A stretch of 64,000 nucleotides of DNA from Elgaria multicarinata webbii (lineage: Eukaryota; Chordata; Lepidosauria; Squamata; Anguidae). Shown here one piece after another: positions 12,101 to 20,786 of this stretch. Each line of letters starts with the position of its first letter. The first letter of the stretch is position 1. The stretch covers positions 129,555,681 through 129,619,680 of the forward strand of contig NC_086172.1 of the NCBI RefSeq assembly GCF_023053635.1, written 5' to 3'. The translations under genes were made by a program, and so were the position numbers. Below the pieces are notes generated by a model. That model saw only the letters and a program-made list of their open reading frames with translations. It did not search any database and was not told the origin of the DNA.

Positions 12101-15100
12101 ACAATGCACACGTTTTGGTTTATGCCAGTGCAATGTCATTAGCTCTGGTACTGGGACACCATTGGATACTCCCCTAAACTCCCTGGATGCCTGGTCTCTC
12201 AGTTAGGGGTTTCTGGAGCCTGCTCTCATGTTTGCACCTCCCTATAACTCCCCTATTTACTCTGCACAGAGATGAAATTTCTGGCAGCCAGGAAGGTTTG
12301 ATATTCAAAAGGGGATGGAGGGCTATTTCCCTGAGGTCTCCAAACTACCCTGCAAGTTGATTAGCATAATTAAGTCTGGCACCTAATGGTGTCATACTCT
12401 CCCAAAGAGATGATTAAATTTTGGGAAACTGTCTAATCAGATCCTCCATAACTCTACTAAACGGAGCCAACTAAAACTCACATATCTTAGCAGAATAGCC
12501 GCAATAAAAATGTGTTTATTGCCCAAAATATTATTCCTTTATCAGGCCTTACCTACAAATATCCCTCCTAAGTCCTTCTCCAAATGGCAAGCTATACTAG
12601 ACCGCTTTGTCAATCACGGAAAACGTTCCCGTATAAATAAGGGGACGTTATATAGGAAACGCACAAAAGGAGGCCTAGGAATGCCCAATGTACTGATGTA
12701 CTTTGAGGCCTTCCAGCTTAGGCAGCTAGTCAAAATAATCAACTGTGAGACTAGTATTCCCTGGGTACAAATAGAAACAATATCCCAACAACCCACAATT
12801 CCAGCTCTCCCCTTCCTAAAAACTTCCTGGACCATCGTCAAACAAATCTCCAATCCATTCACACGCCTAACCCTAGCAATATGGAAAAAATGGTCAACCT
12901 ATCTCTCTCCCCCAGAGTCTCCAATGCTACCTTTTTTAGATCATCCATCTTTTAGACATGAAGATAAATATGCCCAGTTTGCTGGGTGGGATAGTAAGGG
13001 GATCTATCGTTTGAGGGACTTTTTAGTCAAAGACCAAATAATTAACGATAGTCAACTAAAAGACAAGCTAAAAGGGTTCAATCCCTCTTGGCTCCAACTG
13101 ACACAAGTCAGAACATTCTTAAACAAAAGATTCAGTAGCGAGACGGATTTTCGCCCTCTCTCCCCCTTTGAGCATTTATGTGTGAGATCCAAAGGGAAAG
13201 ATAAAGGCGTGACCTCAGCAATTTAGAGATCCAAAGGGAAAGATAAAGGCGTGACCTCAGCGTGACCTATTGCTTGAGAAGGGTGGTGGCTTCTCCCTGG
13301 CTCTGAGGAGCATATGGGAAACTGATCTACATATAGAGATTGAAGATATAAAATGGAAACAAATTTGGATAAATCCCCACCTCTGAACAATATCGTCCCG
13401 CATACAGGAGTCAGCCCTCAAGGTTATATTAAGATGGTATATAACTCCAATTCAACTCTCGCATGCAACGACTTCAATCTCCCCACTGTGTTGGAGAGGA
13501 TGCGATGAAAAGGGCTTTTACTTACATATGTGGTGGGAGTGTAAGGCCCTGAAGCAGTTCTGGGAAACTATCTTCAATATAATTTCTAAGGCCACTGATC
13601 AGATGATCTTTCCAGAACCAAGCCTGGCCCTGCTGTCCCTGCCCAACGCTCTAAACCCCTCCCTTACCCATAAAGAATTGGTATTTATCCTCCTTACGGC
13701 AGCTCGTTTAGAAATCGCCGAACACTGGAAGGATCCGAAGGGCCCTACACTCACTGGATGGAAAGGGAAAGTGTGGGATATAGCCTGCTCTGAAAAAATA
13801 ACCTACCACCGCAGAGTCTCGTCGGGCCAACTTAGCTATGACCCATTCAATGAAATATGGTCTCCTTTTCTCAATTACATCAATGGTACAGATGTGGCAT
13901 CCAACTCTGGTTTAACAAATCTTCCTCTGACCACAGTAAATTGAAGGAAACAAGCTCGGTTCGGCATCTACAGAAATCGTGTTTGTGTATTTATTAGAAA
14001 CGCTGTCTGACTTGTATGTTTTTATATATATTTTTAACTTTTTAAAAATGCTTTGTTAAATAGAGTTTAATAAATAAATATTAAAAAAAAAAAACAGAAC
14101 TGGTTCTCACTACATAATTTCTATAACAATAAAAGCCTTCCATCTGGCTGAGATAGTTACAGCCTGAGGGGTCTTAAGGTTCTTGTTTAACAGCTTTCTG
14201 AACATAAGCAAAGTATAAACCCTACAATGTTGCTAAAACATGTTACTAGTAATCATGGTTGTTGGGGTAGCGTGAGATAAGAAACCACAGGTTCTAAAAA
14301 AAGAATTAGACTGAGAAATAGGTGTGAGTGTGTAGAGACCTTCCATCTCTTTATCAAGCAAGGGTTCAACTAACTTCTTGTTTCGATATTTTTATCCCTA
14401 CAACTACATAGCCCCTGATAAAAGCTTCCGAATATTTCTCAGAGCAAGGAATCCCATTTCCCAAAATTATCCCAAAGGAAGAAGAAGGAAAAGAGGTAGA
14501 AGAGTGCTACTTGGTTGGAGAACAAGAAGGTCCTGAGATTCCATTAGTGCTTCTTTTCCCCTTAGTTCTCAACTCCTTCAGGGAGTACAAAGCACCTGGT
14601 AAGTTTGTCCAAGCACTCTTTACTTTTCATTTCAATACATTATGACTGACTTTATTCTTTGACTGACAAAAGGGGAGATCAGGATACTGGGATGAGAGTA
14701 CTTGAAAATGAGGTGACACTACTTAGAGAAGGGGTAGACAACATGGTGTTTGTGGGTACCAATGTGTCCCCAGATAACGGCTTATTGCACACCAAGATGC
14801 CCTACCCCACCCACTGTTTTTTTTTAATAAACACATTTTGCTGTAAAATAGGTTTTTACTAGTGATGAAAACTGGATTCAAAGGAATTGTTAGTGTGTTC
14901 AGGCTCAGACTTCACCTCTACCTTGTACACAGTCAGGTTTTGGCAGCATATTTGTCCTTTGACACAAATCCTATGGCAGCCATTTTGTGGCGATGCCCAG
15001 GAGTTTCTGAAATTGCTTTCTGCATGCAATTCAAGGGGATGGTTTTAACCCTTAAAGCCCCAATTGGCTTAAGACCTAGCTATCTAAGGGACTGGCTGTG

Positions 15101-15675
15101 TTGCTATGAGCTTTTCTGGGGATTAAGATCTGTAAGAGAGGCCCTCTTAAGGCCATCATTACCTAGAGAAGCCTGTTTATCAGGAACACATGAAAGGGCT
15201 TTCTCTTGAGTTGTAATCAAACCACAGAGTATGCTCTCTGAAGAATTATCATTGGCACCACTCTCTAGGCATTTATAAAAGATGTGAAGGTGCACGTTTT
15301 ACTCCATCCTTTGAAAGTATATAGTTTTAATGTTTCTGTTTTTATTGTTTTAAGATTCTATTTTAAATTGCTGTACCCCACCTTGATGGCTTTTGAGCAA
15401 ATAAGCTGGTGTATACAAATACATAAATAAACAAACACACTTCTCTTCTTTTTTAAATCATAGGAGTGAAACGTAGTCCTGAGGAGATGGAAGATGGTGA
15501 TATTGATCTTATCAGTACCTTTGGCCCTTATAATATAAATTCCTTGCGATATTCAGAGAAGGATTTTGAAAAGCTGGTAAAACTGTCTCAGTACAACATC
15601 GAAAATAACAAAGACATGATGATTAAGGCTTTGCGTATAGCTGTGGAACGGAAAAGGCATCATAAGAAGAGTTAG
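299..15675 (+). CDS. PLA2G4E: Cytosolic phospholipase A2 (group IV), PLA2G4E-like; catalytic and C-terminal part, 9 exons
   Basis: Joined exons 299-435, 2503-2728, 4012-4126, 4929-5066, 7239-7346, 9543-9728, 10348-10514, 14412-14598 and 15464-15675 give 1476 nt, encoding 491 residues and a stop with every splice phase matching. Residue numbers count from the first codon here. Seen: oxyanion glycines GGGMR (10-14), nucleophile elbow GLSGT with Ser42, the [10 protein letters not shown] stretch after residue 160, catalytic Asp325 in LVDNAF, conserved Arg in MRPERK (339-342), and a basic tail ending RKRHHKKS. These are hallmarks of the cPLA2 catalytic domain, a Ser/Asp-dyad acyl hydrolase (N-acyltransferase in the epsilon form). 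The family's N-terminal C2 domain and early catalytic exons must lie before position 1. Paralogue choice rests on adjacency to EHD4 and the polybasic C terminus; PLA2G4D or a reptile-specific duplicate is the alternative. Family call is near certain, epsilon about 70%. Confidence 0.9.
499..579 (+). repeat. L2 LINE 3' tail
   Basis: Carries the L2-type terminal block (cgcccagag..ggctattgggcggtat, then aatgtaataaataaa with tetranucleotide repeats) found at the end of the coding L2 copy at 6175-7208. Confidence 0.8.
866..968 (+). repeat. CR1-type LINE 3' UTR fragment
   Basis: Matches the end of the CR1 at 40896-42089: ttggttggcca, gaacagaaggctgg, ggtctgatccag, tggctctttttatgt. 5' truncated. Confidence 0.7.
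979..1112. mobile_element. hAT-like short inverted-repeat element (CAGCCTTCCCCAACC family)
   Basis: Starts near gcattccccaacctggtgcc and ends ggggaaggctg, its approximate reverse complement; the inner part (gactacaactcccag / gtagtccaacacatc) is also inverted. The same family occurs at 2884, 8739, 21209 and 53315. Non-coding. Confidence 0.7.
1265..1335 (+). repeat. Degenerate LINE 3' tail with (TAAA)n
   Basis: gggattttattatattaagcagtatataag followed by (aata)n. A similar short block sits inside the fold-back element at 53925-54045. Confidence 0.4.
1561..2338. mobile_element. Harbinger-like non-autonomous element with large internal palindrome
   Basis: The ends are imperfect inverted repeats (GCCCTCGTCTATACG versus GGGGACATCTACACG) flanked by TAA at 1558-1560 and 2339-2341, the 3-bp target type of PIF/Harbinger elements. 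Two roughly 70-bp arms at about 1890-1960 and 2043-2119 are reverse complements with few mismatches, so the centre can form a long hairpin. GC-rich and non-coding; apparent frames here read through the palindrome on both strands. Confidence 0.6.
2503..2728 (+). CDS. PLA2G4E: PLA2G4E exon, catalytic domain
   Basis: Acceptor ...tttctttccag at 2501-2502; donor gtactg at 2729, phase 0 out. Begins W-T-M directly after the GLSGT elbow, as in other cPLA2s, and includes [11 protein letters not shown] and the LWGL(I)IEAML helix typical of the family. The frame is open through the donor only briefly (V-L-stop), so the intron start is well fixed. Confidence 0.93.
2884..2964. repeat. Right half of a CAGCCTTCCCC-type hAT element
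   Basis: gggagttccagtccaacat followed by tctggttggggaaggct matches the right half of the copy at 979-1112; the left half is missing. Confidence 0.55.
3335..3547 (-). pseudogene. hAT transposase C-terminal (dimerisation domain) remnant
   Basis: On the minus strand one frame reads [10 protein letters not shown], a stop, then [18 protein letters not shown] and a tail ending [12 protein letters not shown]. SERxFSxLKxIKxxxR/W..ERLNxLA is the hATC dimerisation motif of hAT transposases. It has one in-frame TGA (3500-3502) and no N-terminal part, so it is dead. It lies within GC-rich repeat DNA of PLA2G4E intron 2 that begins near ggggagagcaatccta (2985). Confidence 0.7.
4012..4126 (+). CDS. PLA2G4E: PLA2G4E exon, catalytic domain
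   Basis: Acceptor caacag ending 4011, donor gtaatt at 4127, phase 0 in and phase 1 out. Encodes [23 protein letters not shown], the conserved GxNPLPIY strand of cPLA2 enzymes. Confidence 0.92.
4127..4928. other. PLA2G4E intron, no firm feature
   Basis: A GC-richer block at about 4320-4610 looks like old repeat DNA, but I could not define its ends or family. The rest appears unique. Confidence 0.4.
4929..5066 (+). CDS. PLA2G4E: PLA2G4E exon, [11 protein letters not shown] segment
   Basis: A run of T then AG at 4927-4928 forms the acceptor; donor gtaatt at 5067. Phase 1 in and out. Encodes (E)[26 protein letters not shown], the most diagnostic cPLA2 block after the nucleophile. Confidence 0.94.
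5393..5585. mobile_element. hAT-like short element (CAGTGGAGGCT family)
   Basis: Begins CAGTGGAGGCTTGTGGC and ends gctaccacctcccactg, with further inverted similarity inward (ggggctgtaattcattctggg against cccagattggattcatagcccc). Same family as 60247-60446 and 61951-62253, which show 8-bp target duplications. Confidence 0.7.
5745..5895 (-). repeat. Old MIR/CORE-SINE fragment
   Basis: Order of motifs matches reversed MIR: ttatccccttattgtagacaag, gaggctaagaggttagtagc, ttgcctaaaagca, ttttgaaccaag (B-box side). Strongly diverged. Confidence 0.5.
6094..6120. repeat. (CA)n microsatellite
   Basis: About 13 perfect CA units immediately upstream of the L2 insertion. Confidence 0.95.
6175..7208 (+). 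mobile_element. L2-clade LINE, 5' truncated, with open reverse-transcriptase tail
   Basis: An uninterrupted frame to the stop at 6978-6980 encodes the C-terminal part of an L2 ORF2: [80 protein letters not shown]. The 3' end carries the terminal block ggctattgggcggtataaaa and an (aaat)n tail. No disabling change is seen in the retained part, so the insertion is fairly young. It sits in the PLA2G4E intron 50 bp before the exon at 7239 and lacks the palm catalytic region and the endonuclease. Confidence 0.9.
7239..7346 (+). CDS. PLA2G4E: PLA2G4E exon ending at a GC donor
   Basis: Acceptor tgtcacag ending 7238. Encodes [24 protein letters not shown], matching the family's GIWSS..NLLDAW and WTRE-VxDI motifs. 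The only exit that keeps the homologous frame is after G7346, where the intron begins gcaagt, the strong form of a GC donor. Phase 1 in and out. Confidence 0.9.
7392..7500. repeat. Fragments of a TTCAGA..CCTTAAACCAC short element
   Basis: ttcagaagacaccttaaaccac occurs twice (about 7396 and 7464), with aaccatggtggttaag between. Resembles the TGTTCAGATGACATGC family, but no clear ends. Confidence 0.4.
8001..8122 (-). repeat. CR1-type LINE 3' UTR fragment
   Basis: Reverse orientation of the CR1 tail: ctggatcagaccatgggccc, gtccagcattctattcacac, gtggccaatc, gcaacagcacccttc. Confidence 0.7.
8232..8458 (+). repeat. tRNA-derived CORE-SINE (MIR type) with L2 tail
   Basis: Shows a B-box-like gggttctagtcccc, the CORE region (gggtgactatgggccggtcac, ctacctcacagggttgttg, tgaggataaa) and a tail (aaggcgggatataaatgtaataaataaa) shared with L2, the pairing expected if L2 machinery mobilised it. 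Confidence 0.75.
8470..8728 (+). repeat. L2 LINE 3' end
   Basis: 3' UTR and terminal block (aaccactcagagagcttcag, attgggaggtataggaatg, then aataagtaaataaata). More diverged than the copy at 6175. Confidence 0.75.
8739..8833. mobile_element. hAT-like element, CAGCCTTCCCC family
   Basis: cagccttccccaaactggcg .. gactacaactcctagcac .. gtaggccaacacatctgg; abuts the L2 tail on its left. Confidence 0.6.
9248..9340 (-). repeat. L2 LINE 3' tail
   Basis: Reverse-complement tail: tttatttattgcatttatat, accgctcccatagccag, ctctctgggcggttgac. Confidence 0.75.
9543..9728 (+). CDS. PLA2G4E: PLA2G4E exon, catalytic domain
   Basis: Acceptor ctcttgcag ending 9542; donor gtacag at 9729. Starts (G)AT-AAG, restoring VTDID with the previous exon. 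Encodes the variable lid-side region ending ESEFANWK, which corresponds to the FxRWK position in mammals. Phase 1 in and out. Confidence 0.9.
9729..10347. other. PLA2G4E intron, no recognised feature
   Basis: No repeat family or reading frame of note recognised in this 619-nt intron. Confidence 0.4.
10348..10514 (+). CDS. PLA2G4E: PLA2G4E exon with catalytic aspartate
   Basis: Acceptor tcttttag ending 10347; donor gtgaga at 10515, phase 0 out. Encodes [35 protein letters not shown]. The Asp of LVDNAF is the dyad partner of the Ser, and RPER carries the conserved arginine. Confidence 0.95.
10726..11567 (-). mobile_element. L2 LINE copy A, split by a second L2
   Basis: Minus-strand L2 3' end in two pieces, 10726-10860 (tail and 3' UTR) and 11190-11567 (3' UTR and a short open frame: [34 protein letters not shown]). 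Compared with the copy at 6175-7208, the two pieces join almost without loss (..agtataaaa / acaaccaggataaaacc..). Confidence 0.85.
10861..11189 (-). mobile_element. L2 LINE copy B inserted into copy A
   Basis: Has its own (taaa)n tail, cgcccaatagccggagctc block, 3' UTR, and a short piece of ORF end (reverse of ..tgtggaatgagctccctaagg..). 5' truncated. It interrupts copy A in its 3' UTR, so it is the younger insertion. Confidence 0.8.
11867..11935. repeat. Left half of the TTTAGACAGAAAAA fold-back element
   Basis: gtgtttagacagaaaaaagt followed by ctgacaacgagcattccttagc matches one arm of the fold-back copies at 22081 and 24044. Confidence 0.5.
12400..14095 (+). mobile_element. L1-clade LINE, 3' portion with poly(A)
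   Basis: Two open segments (12510-13226 and 13528-13944) encode the C-terminal half of an L1/Tx1-type ORF2: [40 protein letters not shown], then a Cys/His-like [12 protein letters not shown]. The element ends in A-rich sequence (poly(A) 14083-14094), unlike the (aaat)n-tailed L2 copies. Frame is lost between the segments near a 42-bp internal tandem duplication. The 5' limit is approximate. Confidence 0.85.
14100..14411. other. PLA2G4E intron, no recognised feature
   Basis: Unique-looking sequence between the L1 tail and the exon at 14412. Confidence 0.4.
14412..14598 (+). CDS. PLA2G4E: PLA2G4E exon, late catalytic domain
   Basis: Acceptor ctacatag ending 14411; donor gtaagt at 14599. Encodes [42 protein letters not shown], the family's GIPFPKI, ECY and FPL..(T/S)FR-YKAPG motifs. 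Phase 0 in, phase 1 out. Confidence 0.94.
15030..15433 (+). repeat. Decayed L2-type LINE 3' end
   Basis: Residual peptide similarity ([27 protein letters not shown]) and a 3' end with ctgtaccccaccttgatggc, then aataaacaaac. Ends about 30 bp before the last PLA2G4E exon. Confidence 0.6.
15464..15675 (+). CDS. PLA2G4E: PLA2G4E last coding exon and stop
   Basis: Acceptor aaatcatag ending 15463. Encodes [47 protein letters not shown], then TAG at 15673-15675. The SPEE and KLVKLSxYNIxNNKD blocks are conserved at the C terminus of the delta/epsilon/zeta group. The terminal basic run fits the phosphoinositide-binding tail reported for cPLA2-epsilon. Confidence 0.95.
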
Positions 15676-16030
15676 TAGTTTCATAATCCACAGGGATAAT
15701 ATCTGAGTTTTATAACAAAGTGAGACTCAAAACCTTTTGCATATTGTTCAGCATTATGGAATAATAGAGGCACTTTATTCCAGAGGAAAAGAAAAAATAA
15801 TCAAAAGAATATTAAAGACATTGCCCAACTTGTCCTAATTGAAGAAATATCAGCGTTCACAAAATTAAACAGCTGCAAATGCAGATGTACTCTCTTAACA
15901 AATATAATTTGCCTCAAGTATCGATAGAGTGAATGAGTAAGGTATGGACACAGACCTTTCTACTTGGAAATGCTCTAAATATATTATAGTAGAAATACGC
16001 TGTGAATAAAATTTCTTTAGGCTCTAGGTA
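15676..16030 (+). terminator. PLA2G4E: PLA2G4E 3' UTR with candidate poly(A) signal
   Basis: An AATAAA hexamer lies at 16005-16010, about 330 nt after the stop, in AT-rich single-copy-looking sequence. The downstream T-rich context is modest, so the end point is approximate. Confidence 0.5.
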
Positions 16031-18640
16031 TTTCATGTACAAAGATACAAGATTTCACTCTTACAATATCTCTACATTTTCAATAGATATAAAAACTTTA
16101 TATATTGTTCTAAGGTTTCAAGAGTTTTGCATAAAAATTGTTTTGGTTTGTTGCAATATGAGAGGTGCAAAATGATTTTAAAAAAAACAACCCCCCAAAA
16201 CACCAGCTCCTGTTAGTAGTGGTGTCAGGGCTCATGGGGATGCCACACTGGCTCTTGTTTATTAGGAGGAATGCTGATGTCCTCACAGCCCACCCCCCAA
16301 CCCGCCCCTCAGAATTCCCTGTTCCCTCTGAACATAGCTACAATCCTTACAGTAGCAGGAGGGGGGATTAATTTCCCCAACAACAATTCCTTGTTGTAAT
16401 GCAAAGTATTTGGGTGGTGGCTTGGTCCTGAATGGGCAATTAAGGCCCATTAGCTTTACAAAAGGCAGATGAAAACTCCTACAATTTGGCTTATTCATAT
16501 GTATCAACTCAGCTGCCAGCTATTATGGACTGTCCTTGGCAACATGGCTACAGGAACTGTCCCTGATGAGCATCTGTAGTTCAAAATTTACTTCTGCAAA
16601 ACTGCTTGTTATCTAAACAATGGTGTGAATCTAAAAGTGTCCAAAGGCTGCACACATGCTGCTGTATACAATAATCATAGCTTGCTGAATCTGATTCTAA
16701 GAGCACTGATTAGTTGTTGGCGAAGGCGAAACTTGTAGGAGACTGAATTCAGTACCCCTAACCACAGCCAACGCAGAAATTATCAAAGCTGTCAAAGACC
16801 ATAGTGCCAATTGTATGTTTCAATGGAGGGATGGAAGGATCCGTATCCACCACCATGTGCACAACCAGTTTGTGAGCATAAGGATTGGTGCCAAAATCCC
16901 TGATCATTGTATATGGGCGTTGTTTCCTCTTATAGCACCCAATGCCCAAAGGCAAGCCACACACAAAAGCCTGTACTGAGAAAAATGAAAGCCGCTAAGT
17001 AGGCTATGCGATGTGCATGACATGTCACTCCAAACCACAATAAACGACCAACAACAGCACATCCAGTTAATAAATGGTAAAATAACATATTAACAAACAG
17101 ATTTTAAAAATGTAGCATAAAATGCCAGCTTCAGTGACAAATTAGAGTATGTTACAATACCACTTATAAACAGAACCAAAAACAATCAGAAACAGACCAG
17201 AAACAATCCATGGGGGGAATAATTAACAGTCAACATTTAAACAAACCATCTCACCACAATAATAAACATCATGGCTTGTTTCACATTGATTTCAGGTTTC
17301 AGTTGTTCAATAAACATTAACTCTTTGTTAGGGAAATTCCCCTAACCTGGTAGGAAAGGGACGACTTCACAACCAGTCCAGAAACAGAGACTCTTTATTT
17401 ACTGTGCACACAGGAGACAGCCCCTTACTTCATACAAACCAAAGGCAGATACTCTCTAACAATCAGCTACATCAGGATACATTTATACTTCATCCAAGTT
17501 GCTCTGATGAAGTCATACAGTTTCCCTCCTCCCACCTGTGACTGATCACAAGTCCCATACATGTTCCATAAACAGAAACCCATTCTTACATAAACAATGC
17601 CATATGATGGCAGCCTATGACCGGTACAAAATGTTGCATTCTGTTCCTTGATAAGCACCTCAAGGAGAGATAGGAATTCCAGAGTATGCTCTGACCCTTC
17701 AGAAATCCCTGGTCAGAGGGCTTTCAATGGTAAATAGATTAAACAATGTGCGTCTCCAAGTCTGTGTTCCAAGAGATCAAAACAGCCTTGGAGTTTTCTG
17801 TATCTTGTTGTTTTGAAAGGCACAAAGGTGGGCGCTAGAGGAAAAGTGTCACCTCAAATTGAGGGGCTTCAACGGGGGCATTTTCAGATTTCTCTGTCAT
17901 CTTTAATCTTTCTCTGGAAACGCTGTTCAATTTGCAGCCAGAGTTTTTAACTGAGGCTGGCCTACCAGCACATTTCTCTCACAGTCTAGCACATGCTTTA
18001 TTATGCAGAAAATCAGCCAGATACTCCTCATATCCTTTCAGATGTCTTCCAGGTTCACCAATGTAAAAGCAGTTACATTCTAAACACTCAGTTTTATGGA
18101 AAGCATCTTAACTGCGCATTCCCCCTTACCTACAACACAGAGATTCCTGGGTCCAGCATGGAAGTGAAATTGGCACTCTATTCAGTGGCCTAAAGAGAGG
18201 CACACAGACTTTGTGTATATATACAAACTGACACACACACACCCAAAAAGGAAGTGGTATGAAATGATAAGGGGCATTGCCAGACACTAAAATATTTGGG
18301 GTCCAGGCCATTAGGACAAAAATGAACTTGAAATCTGCATGTACTATATTTATATATGCAAATGTAAAAATAATTATTAGGATTTATATGCATTTCACAG
18401 GAAGTAAAGACAGCCAATTAATTTCTCATCCAAATCACCTTAAATATTGAGAGTGGCTGGTAGTTTCACCCACCCACCCACCTACCTACAAATGGCAAAA
18501 TTTGTACCAAAACGTAACTTTAAAAAATTGTCAGAAAACTAATTCAAATGCAAGCCAAGGATAAATAGGGGAGTTCAAGTTCCTACCCAGATTCAAATTT
18601 AAGCAGTTCACCTTCCATTAATTACCCCATTCATCTATCA
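16031..18640. other. Intergenic, mostly unassigned
   Basis: No host exon recognised. A block starting tgttagggaaattcccctaa at 17326 and running to roughly 17700 looks like old repeat DNA of uncertain class. The remainder shows no feature I can name. Confidence 0.35.
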
Positions 18641-20105
18641 TCATAAGCTCCATAAACCGAATTCAAAATAAAATAAAGTGGTGCAGAATTCCAGTGGAAG
18701 AGTGTTCAAAATACTGCGTGGGTGATGGGAAGACTGGAGTAAAAGGGAGCAAGGAAGGAGAGTGGAAGGGGAAGCTGGAAGCAAGGTACTGACAGATTTG
18801 GGGATGGGGATCAGAGGAGAAGGATGGAGCAAGGACTGGGCAGCATGGAGGAGACAAAGAGAGCCTAGAAAAAGAAGCAGGAAGTGGCAGCAGAAGCAGG
18901 TTATATGTGGAAAGATGGCTGCCTTCCTTCTTTGCCTTCTCTGCACTGTACTTTTGGGGTTCTCTCTCGTGGTGGGAACTTGTGACTTTTTTTCCAAGCC
19001 CCTACACATAGACACACAAAGAGCAAGACACAAGCAGGGCAGATTAGGAAGCCCCACACTAAGTATCATGTCTCTGTGCACTACAATACAGAGCGGAGAG
19101 ACTTACAAAGATCAAGAACAGCAGCTGCCACTGAACACTGCCATCGGTACCAATGGAAGGTATTTTTCTAAGTTTAACTGCCGTGTTTGTGTGTGGAGGT
19201 ATTTTGGAGACTGTTGCAGCAGGTAGAAAAAGGAGCTACGATCTCCCTTAAAAGTCATCTCCCTTGCATGGCAATTCAGCTAACGATAAAACCTTCCATT
19301 GGCACCAATGGACACTCAAGATTCTGGGAAACAGATTCAGGGCCAGAACCAGGACCCCATGGATGCAGGATTAGCTACCTTCCTGATGGCAAGGACATAA
19401 CTATTGCTGGGGGAAAGGAAATGGTTTTGTGGAGCTCACAGCTTTGCAGTTTGTGTATATGCAAAAGGCAAGACGAGAATTACCATGGTTCATGGTGCAA
19501 CTCTCAGCCTTTAAAAAATAATGTTTGTTTTTGTTCTTTGTAAGTCCATTGAATTAGTCAGCAAAGTATCAAATACACATAAATAGGGGTGGGGCAAACC
19601 CATACACAAAATACTATACTAAGAATGGAAGAAAAGTTGTCTTGTTCATCACAAGTAATGTTCCAAGCACAATTCCTCAACATTCATATCACCACAGTCC
19701 AGAACTCCCACAACAATGGAGGGAGTGGAAATTGTACTTTCCCTGCAACAAAATTTTGTGATTTTGTGTTCTGCGAGGATATGATTTCCCTCCAGTAGAA
19801 GCCCATCGTCCTGGTGTCTGGATCCCCTGCAACCATTGGGTTCAGTTTTGGGAGGAGGGAGCATAAATGCCCCTGGATGTTACAGATCTATTCTAGTATG
19901 CATGCCATACAAATTTAGCACCCAAGTATATCAGAATGTCTTCAACATTAACATTTTAGATACAGTACTAAAGCATGATACCCAATATTCTAGCTGACAA
20001 AGAAGTGTATTTCCTGAATGTGCTGCAGTGTTACACAGATTAGAGACACACAAGGAACTGGTACGCAAATTAAACACAAGCTCTGATAATATTTAACACT
20101 TGCAC
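18641..20105. other. Intergenic, unassigned, with an inverted repeat
   Basis: ggtaccaatggaaggt (about 19146) and accttccattggcacc (about 19294) are near-perfect inverted copies, suggesting a short DNA element. An open frame at 18762-19226 is treated as unproven. Confidence 0.35.
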
Positions 20106-20107
20106 TG

Positions 20108-20310
20108 CATTGTCAAATGAGCAAAACACTTCACATGCATCATCTCATTGTAATCCTTAAAACAACCCTGTAAAGTAAGTCAGTACTAATTTACTCCATA
20201 TTCCAGGGAAGGGGAATGAGACTGATAGAGATAGAGTGGCGGGTCTAAGGCAACCCAGACAGTTTATGGCAGAGGGCAGATTCATAACAGGTTCTTCCTG
20301 ATCAGGGCAC
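20108..20310 (-). repeat. Old MIR/CORE-SINE
   Basis: Reversed MIR order: acacttcacatgcatcatc, tcattgtaatccttaaaac, aaccctgtaaagtaagtcag, ggaaggggaatgagactga, ggtctaaggcaacccagac. Confidence 0.65.
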
Positions 20311-20339
20311 AATCTTATCAATTGCGTCCTTGGTTATCA

Positions 20340-20557
20340 GGAGCCCCCCAACTATCAATGTCTACTAGTCCCTGTGGCTATATGCTACCTCCAATATCAT
20401 AGACAGTATTCCTATGTACACCAGTTGCTGTGGAACATGGGCAGGAGGGTGCTGTTGCACTCAAGTCCTGCTTGTAGCTTTTCTGTAGGCAGCTAGTTGA
20501 CCACTATGTAAACAGAATGCCGGACTAGCTGAACCCATGGTCTGATTCACTGTGGCT
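20340..20557 (+). repeat. CR1-type LINE 3' end
   Basis: tctactagtccctgtggcta, then gaggtgctgttgcactcaag-like text, gaatgccggactagctgaac and ggtctgattcactgtggctc, parallel to the CR1 end at 41880-42089. Confidence 0.7.
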
Positions 20558-20559
20558 CA

Positions 20560-20770
20560 TCTTATTTATTTATTTATTTTATTTATTTAAGGATTTTTAT
20601 GCCGCCATTCAGCCAAAAGGCTCTCACGGCGGCTTACAAAAGTATTTCTTGACAGTCCCTGCCCACAGGCTTACAATCTAAAAGACATGACACAAAAGGA
20701 AAGGGGATTGGGAGGGAGGAGGAGAAGGGGGAAAAGGAAAGCAAATTCAGGCACTACAATCTTAGTTGGA
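20560..20770 (-). repeat. LINE 3' tail (gccgccattcagcc type)
   Basis: (ttta)n followed by gccgccattcagccaaaagg, ctcacggcggcttacaaa and cacaggcttacaatctaaaa; a different L2-like 3' end from the cgcccaatagcc type. Confidence 0.55.
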
Positions 20771-20786
20771 AAGTTCAGCAGTTACA

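Noticed and set aside
16758-16964. Minus-strand frame of 68 codons with a rather protein-like sequence (NPYAHKLVVHMVVD)
   Set aside because: It starts at GTG, is closed by a stop a short way upstream, has no splice signals around it, and I recognise no family.
17326-17700. Possible solo LTR starting TGTTAGGG with a reversed poly(A) signal
   Set aside because: Its other end and any target duplication could not be found, so class and limits are unsupported.
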